From contig NZ_KQ040782.1 in assembly GCF_000971975.1 (NCBI RefSeq), positions 64,082-128,081 on the forward strand: 64,000 nt of DNA, read 5' to 3'. Positions within the stretch are counted from its first letter, which is position 1; every line of letters starts with the position of its first letter. The position numbers were made by a program, and so were the translations under genes. The notes beneath the pieces were generated by a model, which was given only the letters and a program-made list of their open reading frames with translations, searched no databases and was not told the origin of the DNA. This DNA is from Paenibacillus algorifonticola. GTDB lineage: Bacteria; Bacillota; Bacilli; Paenibacillales; Paenibacillaceae. Positions 8,662 through 17,264 of this stretch are shown here, piece by piece.

Positions 8662-8997
8662 TCATTCAAGAGATTGTTGTTTAATCACAACATATTTTCC
8701 GTAGGACTGCGCGATTGTAGTAAGCATCACGATCATCGACTCCAGCAGCAGCTGCACCTTATGATCGGTTTCCTGATCAGCTAAAACCGGAATATCCGAT
8801 GATAACCATCCATTGTCCATTACATAAGGAAGCTTCACATCTGCCAAAGCCTCAACCGAGTTGACCGTACCGACAGATATAGCCGACACGCCAGCACAGA
8901 CAATGTCTTTGCCGAGCTTCGCATACTTCGCATGTCCTTTAATCTTAAACGATGTAATCCGCTTGTCAGCATTTCGTACAATCGTAACCGTGATCAT
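8662..8997 (-). CDS. prp: Ribosomal-processing cysteine protease Prp
   Basis: 111 residues, ysxB family. It carries the catalytic His in KIKGHA and the catalytic Cys in [10 protein letters not shown], with the spacing usual for Prp. It removes the N-terminal extension of L27 (and of some phage proteins). It lies between rplU and rpmA, the standard Firmicutes arrangement, which fits co-expression with its substrate. Confidence 0.95.
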   Translation of the reverse strand: MITVTIVRNADKRITSFKIKGHAKYAKLGKDIVCAGVSAISVGTVNSVEALADVKLPYVMDNGWLSSDIPVLADQETDHKVQLLLESMIVMLTTIAQSYGKYVVIKQQSLE

Positions 8998-9007
8998 AAT
9001 AATCCTC

Positions 9008-9319
9008 TTATGCTTGGATTTTGCCGATCGTTACTTTTGTGTACGGTTGACGATGACCTTGCTTACGACGGTAGTTCTTTTTGGCTTTGTATTTGTAAAC
9101 GATGATCTTTTGGCCTCTGCCTTGTTTTTCAACAGTAGCAGAAACAGTAGCGCCGGAAAGAACTGGAGTACCAGTTACAAGACCGTCTGCACCGGATACA
9201 GCCAACACGCGATCAAACGTTACGCTTTCGCCTGCATTGGCGTTCAGTTTTTCGATGAAAAGTACATCGCCTTCCTGAACTTTGTATTGCTTGCCGCCAG
9301 TTTCGATAATTGCGAACAT
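9008..9319 (-). CDS. rplU: 50S ribosomal protein L21
   Basis: 103 residues, full length ([20 protein letters not shown] at the start; [19 protein letters not shown] at the end). It binds 23S rRNA. First gene of the rplU-prp-rpmA operon, preceded by a good AGGAGGTG ribosome-binding site and the L21 leader. Confidence 0.98.
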   Translation of the reverse strand: MFAIIETGGKQYKVQEGDVLFIEKLNANAGESVTFDRVLAVSGADGLVTGTPVLSGATVSATVEKQGRGQKIIVYKYKAKKNYRRKQGHRQPYTKVTIGKIQA

Positions 9320-9444
9320 TGTGAGTGCACCTCCTTATTGTCGAAGACTCGCCTAATCCAGGTGAATTGCAGCATGGGCTGCCATTGCTTGTACCCGATC
9401 GGAGCGGTATCTGCAAGTCCGCTGTATATAACAATCAGACATAC
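9320..9444 (-). ncRNA. L21 leader RNA (autoregulatory 5' UTR of rplU)
   Basis: The roughly 125-nt leader between the promoter and rplU is rich in pairable segments (GGACTTGCAGATACCGCTCCG, GGTACAAGC, GGCAGCC). It sits where the Firmicutes L21 leader, which binds L21 to control rplU-prp-rpmA, is normally found. The call is by position and resemblance. A covariance search against RF00559 would settle it. Confidence 0.65.
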
Positions 9445-9450
9445 TTGAAC

Positions 9451-9479
9451 ATTTTAGCATACAAAATCGAATCAAGCAA
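9451..9479 (-). promoter_or_regulatory. Sigma-A promoter of rplU-prp-rpmA
   Basis: On the minus strand, TTGCTT (9474-9479), a 17-nt spacer, and TAAAAT (9451-9456) with an extended -10 TG two bases upstream. Transcription would start near 9444. Confidence 0.8.
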
Positions 9480-9529
9480 CCTCTTTTCTCCACAAATGCC
9501 TATGGCATGCCTTCTTGCAGTACGTTCCA

Positions 9530-9558
9530 TTGTCTCCATATTTTTAATTTTGTATAAT
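9530..9558 (+). promoter_or_regulatory. Sigma-A promoter of the AraC-family gene
   Basis: TTGTCT (9530-9535), a 17-nt spacer, TATAAT (9553-9558). It would leave an untranslated leader of about 118 nt, in which I see no clear structure. Confidence 0.75.
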
Positions 9559-9682
9559 AAGGCCAGTCTTAAGGAACGGATTACGACGATCACCATTTAA
9601 TCTGTCTGAAGTCAGCACGCAATGACAGGCAGCCTCATGTTAGATGATGCTACTATTTAAGAGCAAAGGAAGTTGATGCGGC

Positions 9683-10558
9683 ATGGAAGCTATTCTTCGA
9701 ATGAAGGATGCACTTGACCTGATGGAGCAAAAAATGGAGGAACGCCTCGACATCGCCGAAATTGCCAAAGCCGCCTATGTGTCGCCATTTCATTTCCAGC
9801 GCATGTTCCACATGCTTACTGGAATGACAGTCGCGGAATATATCCGCAAGCGCAAGCTGACACTTGCGGCACAGGAGCTGACGTCAAGCGCCATTAAGGT
9901 AGTAGATGTTGCTTTTAAATACGGTTATGATTCCCCAGAATCATTTTCCAAGGCGTTTCGCCGCATTCATGGCATTTCACCTTCGGAAGCGAGAGCACCC
10001 GGCGTTTCATTGAAAGCATTCCCCCGCATTTCATTCCAGCTATCATTGAAGGGAGACAAGGACATGGATTATCGGATAGAGGAAAAAGAAGCTTTTCAAA
10101 TTGCAGGCTTGTCCTATGAAGTGAGCTGTAAGGACGGACAAAATTTCATCGATATCCCTAAGCTGTGGGAGGCATTTAACCAAAGCGAAGCGCCCGCCGA
10201 GCTCTATGCCAAAGGAGACGGGGCTATTATTGGCGTCTGCCTGGACGGACAGCCCGATAAAGAAACGTTCACCTATATGATTGCTACCTCCGTTCATTCC
10301 AATGTGGCTGAAAAGGAAGAAATATATACGGTCCGTACCGTTCCCGCAGCTACCTGGGCCATATTCACCTCAACTGGCCCGCTGCCTGATTCGATTCAAA
10401 ACGTATTTCGCCGGATTTTCCAAGAGTGGTTTCCTGGAACCGGTTATGAGCATGCTGGAGGTCCTGAGCTGGAGGTTTATTACGAAGGCGATACTTGCGC
10501 CGAGGATTACCGCTGTGAAGTATGGATTCCGATTATGAAAAAAGAAGCACACAGCTAG
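9683..10558 (+). CDS. AraC-family regulator with GyrI-like effector-binding domain
   Basis: 291 residues. The N-terminal 110 residues are two AraC-type helix-turn-helix motifs (IAEIAKAAYVSPFHFQRMFH and VVDVAFKYGYDSPESFSKAFRRIHG). From about residue 128 a GyrI/AraC_E_bind domain begins (DYRIEEKEAFQIAGLSYEVS) and runs to the end, ending with the acidic CEVWIPI strand typical of this fold. Such proteins are small-molecule or drug-responsive activators. It is monocistronic and the only plus-strand gene in the first 52 kb. The target is not evident from neighbours, which are all on the other strand and conserved. It looks like an insertion into the rng/rplU region. Confidence 0.9.
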   Translation: MEAILRMKDALDLMEQKMEERLDIAEIAKAAYVSPFHFQRMFHMLTGMTVAEYIRKRKLTLAAQELTSSAIKVVDVAFKYGYDSPESFSKAFRRIHGISPSEARAPGVSLKAFPRISFQLSLKGDKDMDYRIEEKEAFQIAGLSYEVSCKDGQNFIDIPKLWEAFNQSEAPAELYAKGDGAIIGVCLDGQPDKETFTYMIATSVHSNVAEKEEIYTVRTVPAATWAIFTSTGPLPDSIQNVFRRIFQEWFPGTGYEHAGGPELEVYYEGDTCAEDYRCEVWIPIMKKEAHS

Positions 10559-10670
10559 CAGCTTCGCCTCATACTTGCAAAGGAACGAGTAATCTAGCTT
10601 GAGCCTGCCATCTATTTGCCCGACACTGAATACAGTGAAGCAAGCAAAGGCTGCTCGTCAAACCTAAGCA

Positions 10671-10709
10671 AAAACGACCGATGAAGGGCGAGCCTCCGTC
10701 GGTCGTTTT
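10671..10709. terminator. Bidirectional terminator between the AraC gene and rng
   Basis: An 11-bp stem pairs 10671-10681 with 10699-10709, with T-runs on both strands. It sits between the converging AraC-family and rng genes. Confidence 0.85.
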
Positions 10710-10746
10710 ATTTGTCGCGCACCAAATTGCTATGTCGTTTGCAAAG

Positions 10747-11994
10747 CTAGACTTTAACTTGCGCCTGCCTGCCGCTTCCTCCGCAGCATGGACAGCGCTC
10801 CGTTAGCTGGCCCGCCGCACCCTCTCGCGCCTTTTTGCGGGTCACTTCCATAAGCCCTAGCCTTGTCCAGCCAACGACCGAGCATTTTGTCCGATCCTGC
10901 CTCGCCCATTCATTCAGGCGCGCCATAATCCGCTCGCGGTTTGGCTCATTTTCCATATCGATAAAATCAATAATAATAATGCCGCCCACATCACGCAGCC
11001 GCAGCAGCCGGGCAATTTCATCAGCCGCCTCGAAATTCGTGCGAAAAACAGTATCCTCTAGATTCGTAGCACCTGTAAATTTGCCTGTATTCACATCAAT
11101 AACGGTTAAAGCTTCCGTCTCCCCCCATACTAGAGAGCCTCCGCTTGCCAGCCGAATATTCGGTTGAAACGCTTCATGCACCTGCCGGGTTACGTCAAAA
11201 GCATCAAAAAGGGCAAGCGAGGCGGCCTGGTCATACAGCTTGAGCCGTTTTTCGAGCTGCGGCGTCATTTCCCTCAGCAGCGCAGCTGCTTCCTGCAGGC
11301 GGGATGCATCATCAATCCATACCTCTTCCACTTCCATATCTAGCGTATCGCGGACAATTCGCCGCAGCAGCCCCGCTTCCATATGAAGGCCCGTTGGCGC
11401 CTTTGCCTCCGCAGCCTGGCTTAATATACGCTCCCAGCTAGCGCGAAGCTGAGCAACATCAGCCGCAAGCGACTGCTCAGACTCACCTGAGGCAGCCGTA
11501 CGAAGGATGATGCCTTCCTCGCCTTGAAGCAGTTGTTCGCCAACATCGCGCAGTCTGGCGCGCTCGCTGTCGGCAGCGATTTTTCGTGAAACGCCTACAT
11601 ATCCAGCCTGCGGCATAAGCACCAGCCAGCGCCCTGGCAATGTAAAATGGGTCGTCACCCTGGCCCCCTTGCCGCCAAGCGGCTCCTTCATCACCTGTAC
11701 AATAAGCTCTTGCCCTGGCCTCACGAGCTCTTCAATTGAAGGCTTCGTCGCGGGCTGCTTCTCCAAATTGGGATGCAATAAATCATCTATATAGAGAAAA
11801 GCGTTTTTACCAAGGCCAATATCTACGAACGCAGCCTGCATGCCAGGCAGCACGTTAATGACACGGCCTTTGTAGACATTGCCTACGAGGCCGCTTTTTT
11901 CCGACCGTTCCATAAAAAATTCCATGAGCCGGCCATCCTGCAAAACAGCTGTTTGAAGCATTTCTCCGTCACTGTGCATCAACATTTGCTTCAT
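10747..11994 (-). CDS. rng: Ribonuclease E/G family protein
   Basis: 415 residues. An S1 RNA-binding domain is inserted near the N-terminus (about 35-115, GLVGNVYKGRVINVLPGMQAAFVDIG). The DNase I-like catalytic domain follows, with metal-binding aspartates in VIDVNTGKF and IIIDFIDME. A C-terminal CPCCGGSG motif resembles the Zn-link cysteines that hold RNase E/G dimers together. It endonucleolytically cuts single-stranded A/U-rich RNA. B. subtilis lacks this enzyme family and relies on RNase Y, so this gene distinguishes the lineage. It lies between spoIVFB and rplU, a position where B. subtilis has no such gene. Confidence 0.93.
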   Translation of the reverse strand: MKQMLMHSDGEMLQTAVLQDGRLMEFFMERSEKSGLVGNVYKGRVINVLPGMQAAFVDIGLGKNAFLYIDDLLHPNLEKQPATKPSIEELVRPGQELIVQVMKEPLGGKGARVTTHFTLPGRWLVLMPQAGYVGVSRKIAADSERARLRDVGEQLLQGEEGIILRTAASGESEQSLAADVAQLRASWERILSQAAEAKAPTGLHMEAGLLRRIVRDTLDMEVEEVWIDDASRLQEAAALLREMTPQLEKRLKLYDQAASLALFDAFDVTRQVHEAFQPNIRLASGGSLVWGETEALTVIDVNTGKFTGATNLEDTVFRTNFEAADEIARLLRLRDVGGIIIIDFIDMENEPNRERIMARLNEWARQDRTKCSVVGWTRLGLMEVTRKKAREGAAGQLTERCPCCGGSGRQAQVKV

Positions 11995-12080
11995 CTCTCA
12001 AACATCACCCGCCAGCTCTCACGTTTTCCTTTATATTAACACAAGTCGCAGCGGGAGTTCCTTATCTGTTTTTTGGCGCC

Positions 12081-12962
12081 TTATTGAAGAAGCTCAATAA
12101 CAGGGCGGTTCGGATTGCGCTCAAGCAAATAACGATCCACAACACGCTGCTCCGGGGCTACCCTGGCTATGCTGGAGCCGCGCTCCATAACATAAAACAG
12201 ATGATACCGCTCGCGCCACAGCAAACGAACGGCATAAACCGCAGATTGCCTGCCATCTACAACGATAGGGCTAGCAAGCACACCTTGCGCCATTTTGCGG
12301 ATAACAACCTGGTCGCGATGCATGAGAAACCGAATGAATAAATACGGGATGCTCCGATTATAGGTCCAGTTCGTCATAAACAGAAACGTTCCAATGACGA
12401 GCAGATTCATTTGAATACCGCCGCCAGGACGCAGCAGTCCCAGCAGTGAAACGCTGATCATCAAGCTGCTGAGCACAAGGCTGATGCGTGCCGTCCAGCG
12501 CATGACGCTAAAAAAGTTCAAGCTGTAGCTAAGACCAGCTTGCAGCAGCTTCCCGCCATCAAGCGGATAAATCGGCAATAAATTAAATAAGCCAATCATC
12601 ATATTTGCCTGAACGACGTATGCCGACCATTCGGGCTCCCATAGTCCGAGCTGGCCGAAGCCCCAAGCAGCTAGTCCCATCCATACATTTTGCAGCGGTC
12701 CGGCTATCGCTACGAGCGCATCCTCTCCAGCCGGAAGACTGCCCGCATCCTCCACCTCGGCCACACCGCCGAAAGGCAGCAGCTTAACTTCGCGAATATG
12801 CCAGCCAAAATAACGCGCCACCAGCACGTGGCCAGCCTCATGGACAATAACGATTAAAAACAATGTAAACAGCTCGACAAAATAACCTGTTAATACGGAG
12901 GCCGCCATTACCAGCACAAACAACGGATGCACCGACCAGCGAATGCCCCTCCATTTAACCAA
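12081..12962 (-). CDS. spoIVFB: Stage IV sporulation intramembrane metalloprotease SpoIVFB
   Basis: Site-2-protease-type (M50) enzyme that cleaves pro-sigma-K in the mother cell. The zinc site is VHEAGH (about residues 40-45), with the second metal ligand in NLLPIYPLDGGKLLQ. There are several transmembrane helices before residue 190. The C-terminal soluble part (about 200-293) resembles a single CBS-like domain. It overlaps the preceding spoIVFA-like gene by 8 nt, so the inhibitor and protease are coupled as in Bacillus. Confidence 0.95.
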   Translation of the reverse strand: MVKWRGIRWSVHPLFVLVMAASVLTGYFVELFTLFLIVIVHEAGHVLVARYFGWHIREVKLLPFGGVAEVEDAGSLPAGEDALVAIAGPLQNVWMGLAAWGFGQLGLWEPEWSAYVVQANMMIGLFNLLPIYPLDGGKLLQAGLSYSLNFFSVMRWTARISLVLSSLMISVSLLGLLRPGGGIQMNLLVIGTFLFMTNWTYNRSIPYLFIRFLMHRDQVVIRKMAQGVLASPIVVDGRQSAVYAVRLLWRERYHLFYVMERGSSIARVAPEQRVVDRYLLERNPNRPVIELLQ

Positions 12963-13893
12963 GCGGAATCACGCTTACCGGATCAATATAGCGATCTTTT
13001 TGCTTAATCGCGAAATAAAGCAGGCTCGGCTCCTCGCCGCTCGCTCTACGCAGGTTTCCGACCTGGTCGCCCGCTTCCACCCAATCATTCACGCTAACCG
13101 ATGCATACCCTAGCTTGCCATATACGCTGACCCGTTCATCCGCATGCTGGACTACGACGGTTACTCCGTTATCCGATGGCTCCGAGACAACCAGCACTCT
13201 GCCTGTTTCCACCGCATTTACCGCTTCCTCCGATGAACCTGCAAGCTCCACACCGTTCAGCAGCTCCGCAAATGTACGTACGATTGCACCGCCCTCAAGA
13301 GGGCTAACGATAGGAAGCTTGACTGTACCTTCTGCAGCCGTCGCCTCCTTCTGCTCCTCTTGAAAAATCGGGATAAACGTCGGTGCTCCTGCAAACGTTT
13401 CTTTATACCATTTAGCCGCACTGGCGAAATCAAGCTCATCATGCAGCGCCTGTGCTACATAAGCCCGGCTCTCCAGCGCCCAATCCTGATCGGTCTGGTA
13501 TAAGCCCCAAATGCCGGCAAATAATGCAGCAGCCGCAATCATTTTCCAGCGCAGCTCGCGAAAAAATGAATTTGGGCGTCCGCCTTCTGGCGGTTCCCTA
13601 TACGGTGGCTCTCCTGACTCATTTCCATATCGATAGTCCATGCGGCTCGTCCGGCTTCGCTGATCATCCTGTATCTGCGTCCAGCCATCCCAAGGATTCG
13701 GGCTTTCCTTCCACATTTTCTCCGGGTCCCGCTCCTCCTTATCCAGCGGTGGATAGGACGGAGGCGCAGCCGGAACACTGTATTCCGCTCTTGAAAGCCG
13801 CTCCTGCATGAATCCATCCCGAACGGGCTGCTCCATCAATCGTCTAATTTTCTCTTCACGGCGCCTTCGCACCGCTTCCTTCGTATCCATCAT
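12955..13893 (-). CDS. spoIVFA: SpoIVFA-like membrane protein with degenerate M23 domain
   Basis: The start is at 13893 (MMDTKEAVRRRREEK; 13890 is equally possible) because GGGGGAGGA lies directly upstream; the longer frame to 13983 has no such site. A charged N-terminal region rich in Arg, Glu and Pro precedes one transmembrane helix (MIAAAALFAGIWGLY). The C-terminal extracytoplasmic domain has an M23/LytM fold (SVYGKLGYASVSVNDWVEAGDQVG) but lacks the usual catalytic histidines. SpoIVFA anchors and inhibits SpoIVFB until SpoIVB cleaves it. Identification rests on that architecture and the overlap with spoIVFB. Confidence 0.88.
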   Translation of the reverse strand: MMDTKEAVRRRREEKIRRLMEQPVRDGFMQERLSRAEYSVPAAPPSYPPLDKEERDPEKMWKESPNPWDGWTQIQDDQRSRTSRMDYRYGNESGEPPYREPPEGGRPNSFFRELRWKMIAAAALFAGIWGLYQTDQDWALESRAYVAQALHDELDFASAAKWYKETFAGAPTFIPIFQEEQKEATAAEGTVKLPIVSPLEGGAIVRTFAELLNGVELAGSSEEAVNAVETGRVLVVSEPSDNGVTVVVQHADERVSVYGKLGYASVSVNDWVEAGDQVGNLRRASGEEPSLLYFAIKQKDRYIDPVSVIPLG

Positions 13894-13980
13894 CCGTTCC
13901 TCCCCCTCTCGCTTGTCAGAGAGCTTGTTTCCTTCTACATCCTTATGAGGAAAAACGGACAAGTATGCAAATCCAGCAGG

Positions 13981-14029
13981 CAAAAAGAAAAAGAACGCTG
14001 CTTTCTCTTCACAGAGAATTGCAGCGCTC
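13981..14029 (-). terminator. Terminator after rodA
   Basis: A 9-bp stem pairs 13993-14001 with 14021-14029 (one G-T wobble). It is followed on the minus strand by a T-rich tract, and separates rodA from spoIVFA. Confidence 0.8.
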
Positions 14030-14051
14030 TTCCAAGCAGCAGCTTATGTGG

Positions 14052-15197
14052 TTATTCAGCCAGCTCATAAACTTCCTGATGTGCCTTAATACTGAATACA
14101 ATGCCAATACAAATCATATTCAGCAGCAGTGAAGTACCGCCATAGCTGATGAACGGCAGCGTAATGCCGGTAATCGGCATTAGTCCGATCATCATGCCAA
14201 TGTTTTGGAAAATCTGGAATACGAACATCGAAGCAATGCCGATCGTCATATAGGCGGCGCGTAAATCATGACACTTAAAGGCAATTATGATGATGCGGTA
14301 AATGAGCAGGAAATACAGCAGCAGCAGTACCGCCGCCCCCTGGAAACCAAATTCCTCTCCGATGACCGCAAAAATGGAATCCGAATACGGGTAAGGGATA
14401 AACTTGCCGTTTTTCATCTCGCCCTGTAGATAGCCATCACCCGTAAGTCCACCGGAGCCTATGGCAATTTTGGCATTTTGGGATTGATAGCTCGCATCAG
14501 CAGATGCCTCCTCTGGATGCATGAACGTATTAATCCGGTTGTACCAGTGCGTTAATTCTTTTTCTTTCAAATAAGTATATATCTCCGTATTGAACATATT
14601 AAACAGCGTCATGAACAAGATCAAACCGCCAATAACGACAGCAAGCCCTATAAGAACATGCTTATATTTAACATTTCCAATCCAAAGCATTCCAAGCACG
14701 ATAACAAGATAAATAATCGCATTTCCTAAATCGGGCTGCATCATTACAAGCGCAAACGGCAACAGGGAAAAGGCCGCTATCGGTAATAAATCTTGAGAAA
14801 AGCCTAATCTATCGCCTTTTCGTCGTCCCATAATGTAAGCAATACCGATAATCAAAAAGATTTTCATTATCTCTGCCGGCTGAAAAGAAAAACTACCGAG
14901 CTTAAACCAGCCTTTCGCTCCATTGATGACAGATCCAAAAAAATAGACCAACATGAGCAATGCAACACCAAAACCGTACAATACATGCCAGGATTTAAGT
15001 AAAATACGATAATCAAATAGTGCAGCAAAAATAGCAATAAAAAATCCGGCAATATAAAAATAAACCATTTTTTTAGTTGAAGTGCCATATTGAATATTAT
15101 CCCAAGTCGCACTATAAACAATAAGCAAACTAATAGCCATCAGGCAAACCAGGATCGCAATAATACCCCAGTCAATTTTTTTGAATTTATTCAGCAC
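14052..15197 (-). CDS. rodA: RodA/FtsW/SpoVE-family peptidoglycan glycosyltransferase
   Basis: 381 residues with about ten transmembrane helices. It starts KKIDWGIIAILVCLMAISLL and has the SEDS signatures (INGAKGWFKLG, FQPAEIMKIFLII, and ITGITLPFISYGGTSLL near the end). SEDS proteins polymerise lipid II together with a class B PBP. Position after minCD and near mreBCD points to RodA (elongation) rather than FtsW, but sequence alone cannot fully exclude a paralogue. It begins 7 nt after the minD stop. Confidence 0.9.
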   Translation of the reverse strand: MLNKFKKIDWGIIAILVCLMAISLLIVYSATWDNIQYGTSTKKMVYFYIAGFFIAIFAALFDYRILLKSWHVLYGFGVALLMLVYFFGSVINGAKGWFKLGSFSFQPAEIMKIFLIIGIAYIMGRRKGDRLGFSQDLLPIAAFSLLPFALVMMQPDLGNAIIYLVIVLGMLWIGNVKYKHVLIGLAVVIGGLILFMTLFNMFNTEIYTYLKEKELTHWYNRINTFMHPEEASADASYQSQNAKIAIGSGGLTGDGYLQGEMKNGKFIPYPYSDSIFAVIGEEFGFQGAAVLLLLYFLLIYRIIIIAFKCHDLRAAYMTIGIASMFVFQIFQNIGMMIGLMPITGITLPFISYGGTSLLLNMICIGIVFSIKAHQEVYELAE

Positions 15198-15204
15198 AAG
15201 GCAA

Positions 15205-15996
15205 TCATCCTATTCCCAAAAACTTGCGGAACCGTTTGAAGGCGCCTGCCTTCTCGTCAAGCAGCATAAGCGGAACCATATCACCCAAAATGCGGCGGGC
15301 AATGTTGCGATAAGCAATCGCCGCGCGCGAGGAAGGATCCATTACCGTTGGCTCACCCGTGTTCGCGGATTTGATAACCTTCTCATCATCCGGCACGATA
15401 CCGAGCAAATCAACAGCAAGCACCTGGCAAATCTCATCAATATCAAGCATTTCTCCGCTTTTCACCATGTTCTGGCGAATACGGTTAATAATGATTTTCG
15501 CAGCGATGCCTTCCTTCTCAAGCAGACCAATTACTCGGTCTGCATCGCGAACGGCAGCATTTTCTGGCGTCGTGATGACAATCGCGCGATCCGCCCCGGC
15601 AATCGCATTTCGGAAGCCCTGCTCAATTCCAGCCGGACAATCAATAATGACATAATCAAATTCCTTTTTCAGCTCCAGCACCATATCTTTGACCTGTTCG
15701 GGCGATACATCATTTTTGTCCTTCGTTTGTGCAGCGGGCAGCATGTACAGCTCGTCAAAGCGCTTGTCCTTGATCAGCGCTTGATTCAAGCGGCAGCGGC
15801 CTTCAGCCACATCGATAAGATCATAAATAATCCGATTCTCAAGTCCCATAACAACATCCAAATTACGCAGTCCGATGTCGGTGTCAACCATACATACCTT
15901 CTTGCCAAGCAGAGCCAGTGCCGTTCCCAGATTGGCCGACGTAGTCGTCTTGCCAACGCCGCCTTTTCCAGATGTGACAACAATCGCTTCTCCCAT
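15205..15996 (-). CDS. minD: Septum site-determining ATPase MinD
   Basis: 263 residues. Deviant Walker A GKGGVGKT is at 10-17, followed by DTDIGLRNLD and YVIIDCPAG. The C-terminal amphipathic membrane-targeting helix is present (AFKRFRKFLGIG). It recruits MinC to the membrane to block polar septation. It is 3 nt downstream of minC. Confidence 0.97.
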   Translation of the reverse strand: MGEAIVVTSGKGGVGKTTTSANLGTALALLGKKVCMVDTDIGLRNLDVVMGLENRIIYDLIDVAEGRCRLNQALIKDKRFDELYMLPAAQTKDKNDVSPEQVKDMVLELKKEFDYVIIDCPAGIEQGFRNAIAGADRAIVITTPENAAVRDADRVIGLLEKEGIAAKIIINRIRQNMVKSGEMLDIDEICQVLAVDLLGIVPDDEKVIKSANTGEPTVMDPSSRAAIAYRNIARRILGDMVPLMLLDEKAGAFKRFRKFLGIG

Positions 15997-15999
15997 AAG

Positions 16000-16665
16000 T
16001 TACACCCCTCTCAACATAATCGGATTATTGCGTAAACGGTACAATTGCGAAATTTTATCCATTTGCATCGTTCCCTCATTCAAAAAAGCAAACTCCATCG
16101 CTGGATCGCCCGACATCCATTCCTCCGGAGGCCTGCTAATGATATCCGCTATGCGCAATTGCGTAGGCCGCATCAGCGATGCAGCGATAATAACATCCGT
16201 TCGGCCGCTAACACCAGCATGAGCGACCCCGCGCAGCGCGCCCATCACATAAATATCGCCGGTGCTTATAATCGTTCCTCCCGGGTTCACATCCCCCGTC
16301 AGCAGCAAATCGCCTTCACGCTCCATCGTTTGGCCCGATCGGATAATTCCGCTAATGAGCTGAATGCCCGGCGGCGGTTGCAGCAGTTCGCTGCCTGCCG
16401 CCGGCTCCGATTCTACCGATTGTACAATCAGATTGCCCTGCGCGCGAATAACCGATCGAATCCGTTCTTTATCCTCATCGCCGAGTTGTCTAGCTCCCAG
16501 CTTGACATGGACGTGTACGAGCGGGCCGGTGAGCAGCTGCTGATGGGTTTTCTCCAGCTTGTAGTGCAGCTCATCGAGTAATAAATCAAGCTCACAACTA
16601 TCGTCGAGAAGGAACACGAGACCTTCTTTGACGCCTTTAATCATAATATGCTGCTTTTCGGCCAC
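16000..16665 (-). CDS. minC: Septum site-determining protein MinC
   Basis: 221 residues. The N-terminal domain (about 1-105) inhibits FtsZ assembly. The C-terminal beta-helix domain (about 115-220) contains GGTIISTGDIYVMGALRGVAHAG, which binds MinD. It lies between mreD and minD as in Bacillus. A short gap of 65 nt separates it from mreD. Confidence 0.95.
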   Translation of the reverse strand: MAEKQHIMIKGVKEGLVFLLDDSCELDLLLDELHYKLEKTHQQLLTGPLVHVHVKLGARQLGDEDKERIRSVIRAQGNLIVQSVESEPAAGSELLQPPPGIQLISGIIRSGQTMEREGDLLLTGDVNPGGTIISTGDIYVMGALRGVAHAGVSGRTDVIIAASLMRPTQLRIADIISRPPEEWMSGDPAMEFAFLNEGTMQMDKISQLYRLRNNPIMLRGV

Positions 16666-16730
16666 GATTGTCCCTCCCCAACGTATTGCATTCTTTTCGA
16701 AACAATCGAATTCCTGCTTTAACCGCCAAT

Positions 16731-17264
16731 TTATTCCTCATCCTGGTCCTGATTAAGCTTCGCATCCTGCTCATACAGCTTTCGAACAGGCACATAAATA
16801 ACCAAGGCAAAAGCAAGCTGCAAAAATAAGCTAGGCAAAATATGATCGAGCAATGCGAAAGCATACGACTCCTCCGTCAACCGGAAAAGCGAATAAATGA
16901 AATACACGGCTGAATCATAAGCGATGCACGCAAAGCCAATTACGGACAGGCAAGTCAGCAGCGTGCTGCGGCGGCGATCGAACAGCAGTCCGGCAATATA
17001 ACCAATTAGTCCCATCATAAACGTATGAACGCCGAGCAAATGACCGTAATAGACGATATCCTGAATAAGTCCGATACCTAAACCAAACATCAGTGCGCGA
17101 TGGCGGCCGCTATACAAAGCGGCATATAATACAAAGACAAAACTGAAATGCGGGATAATTTTGCCGGCATAATCTGCGGGAATGATCCAAGGCATAACGC
17201 TTCCTTCGATAACGAAGAGCAAAAACAACAGCAGGATAAGCCGATTCGTGCTCATCATACTCAT
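16731..17264 (-). CDS. mreD: Rod shape-determining protein MreD
   Basis: 177 residues with five predicted transmembrane helices and the family motif GLIQDIVYYGHLLGVHTF. Membrane component of the elongasome. The start overlaps the mreC stop by 4 nt. Confidence 0.93.
   Translation of the reverse strand: MSMMSTNRLILLLFLLFVIEGSVMPWIIPADYAGKIIPHFSFVFVLYAALYSGRHRALMFGLGIGLIQDIVYYGHLLGVHTFMMGLIGYIAGLLFDRRRSTLLTCLSVIGFACIAYDSAVYFIYSLFRLTEESYAFALLDHILPSLFLQLAFALVIYVPVRKLYEQDAKLNQDQDEE

Noticed and set aside
9325..9600. Plus-strand ORF across the L21 leader and AraC promoter
   Set aside because: It covers two promoters and the leader RNA, has no ribosome-binding site, and its product has no family features.
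15181..16035. 284-codon plus-strand ORF antisense to minD
   Set aside because: Antisense shadow of the intact minD gene, with no coding signature (many His/Arg/Asn) and no conserved motif.
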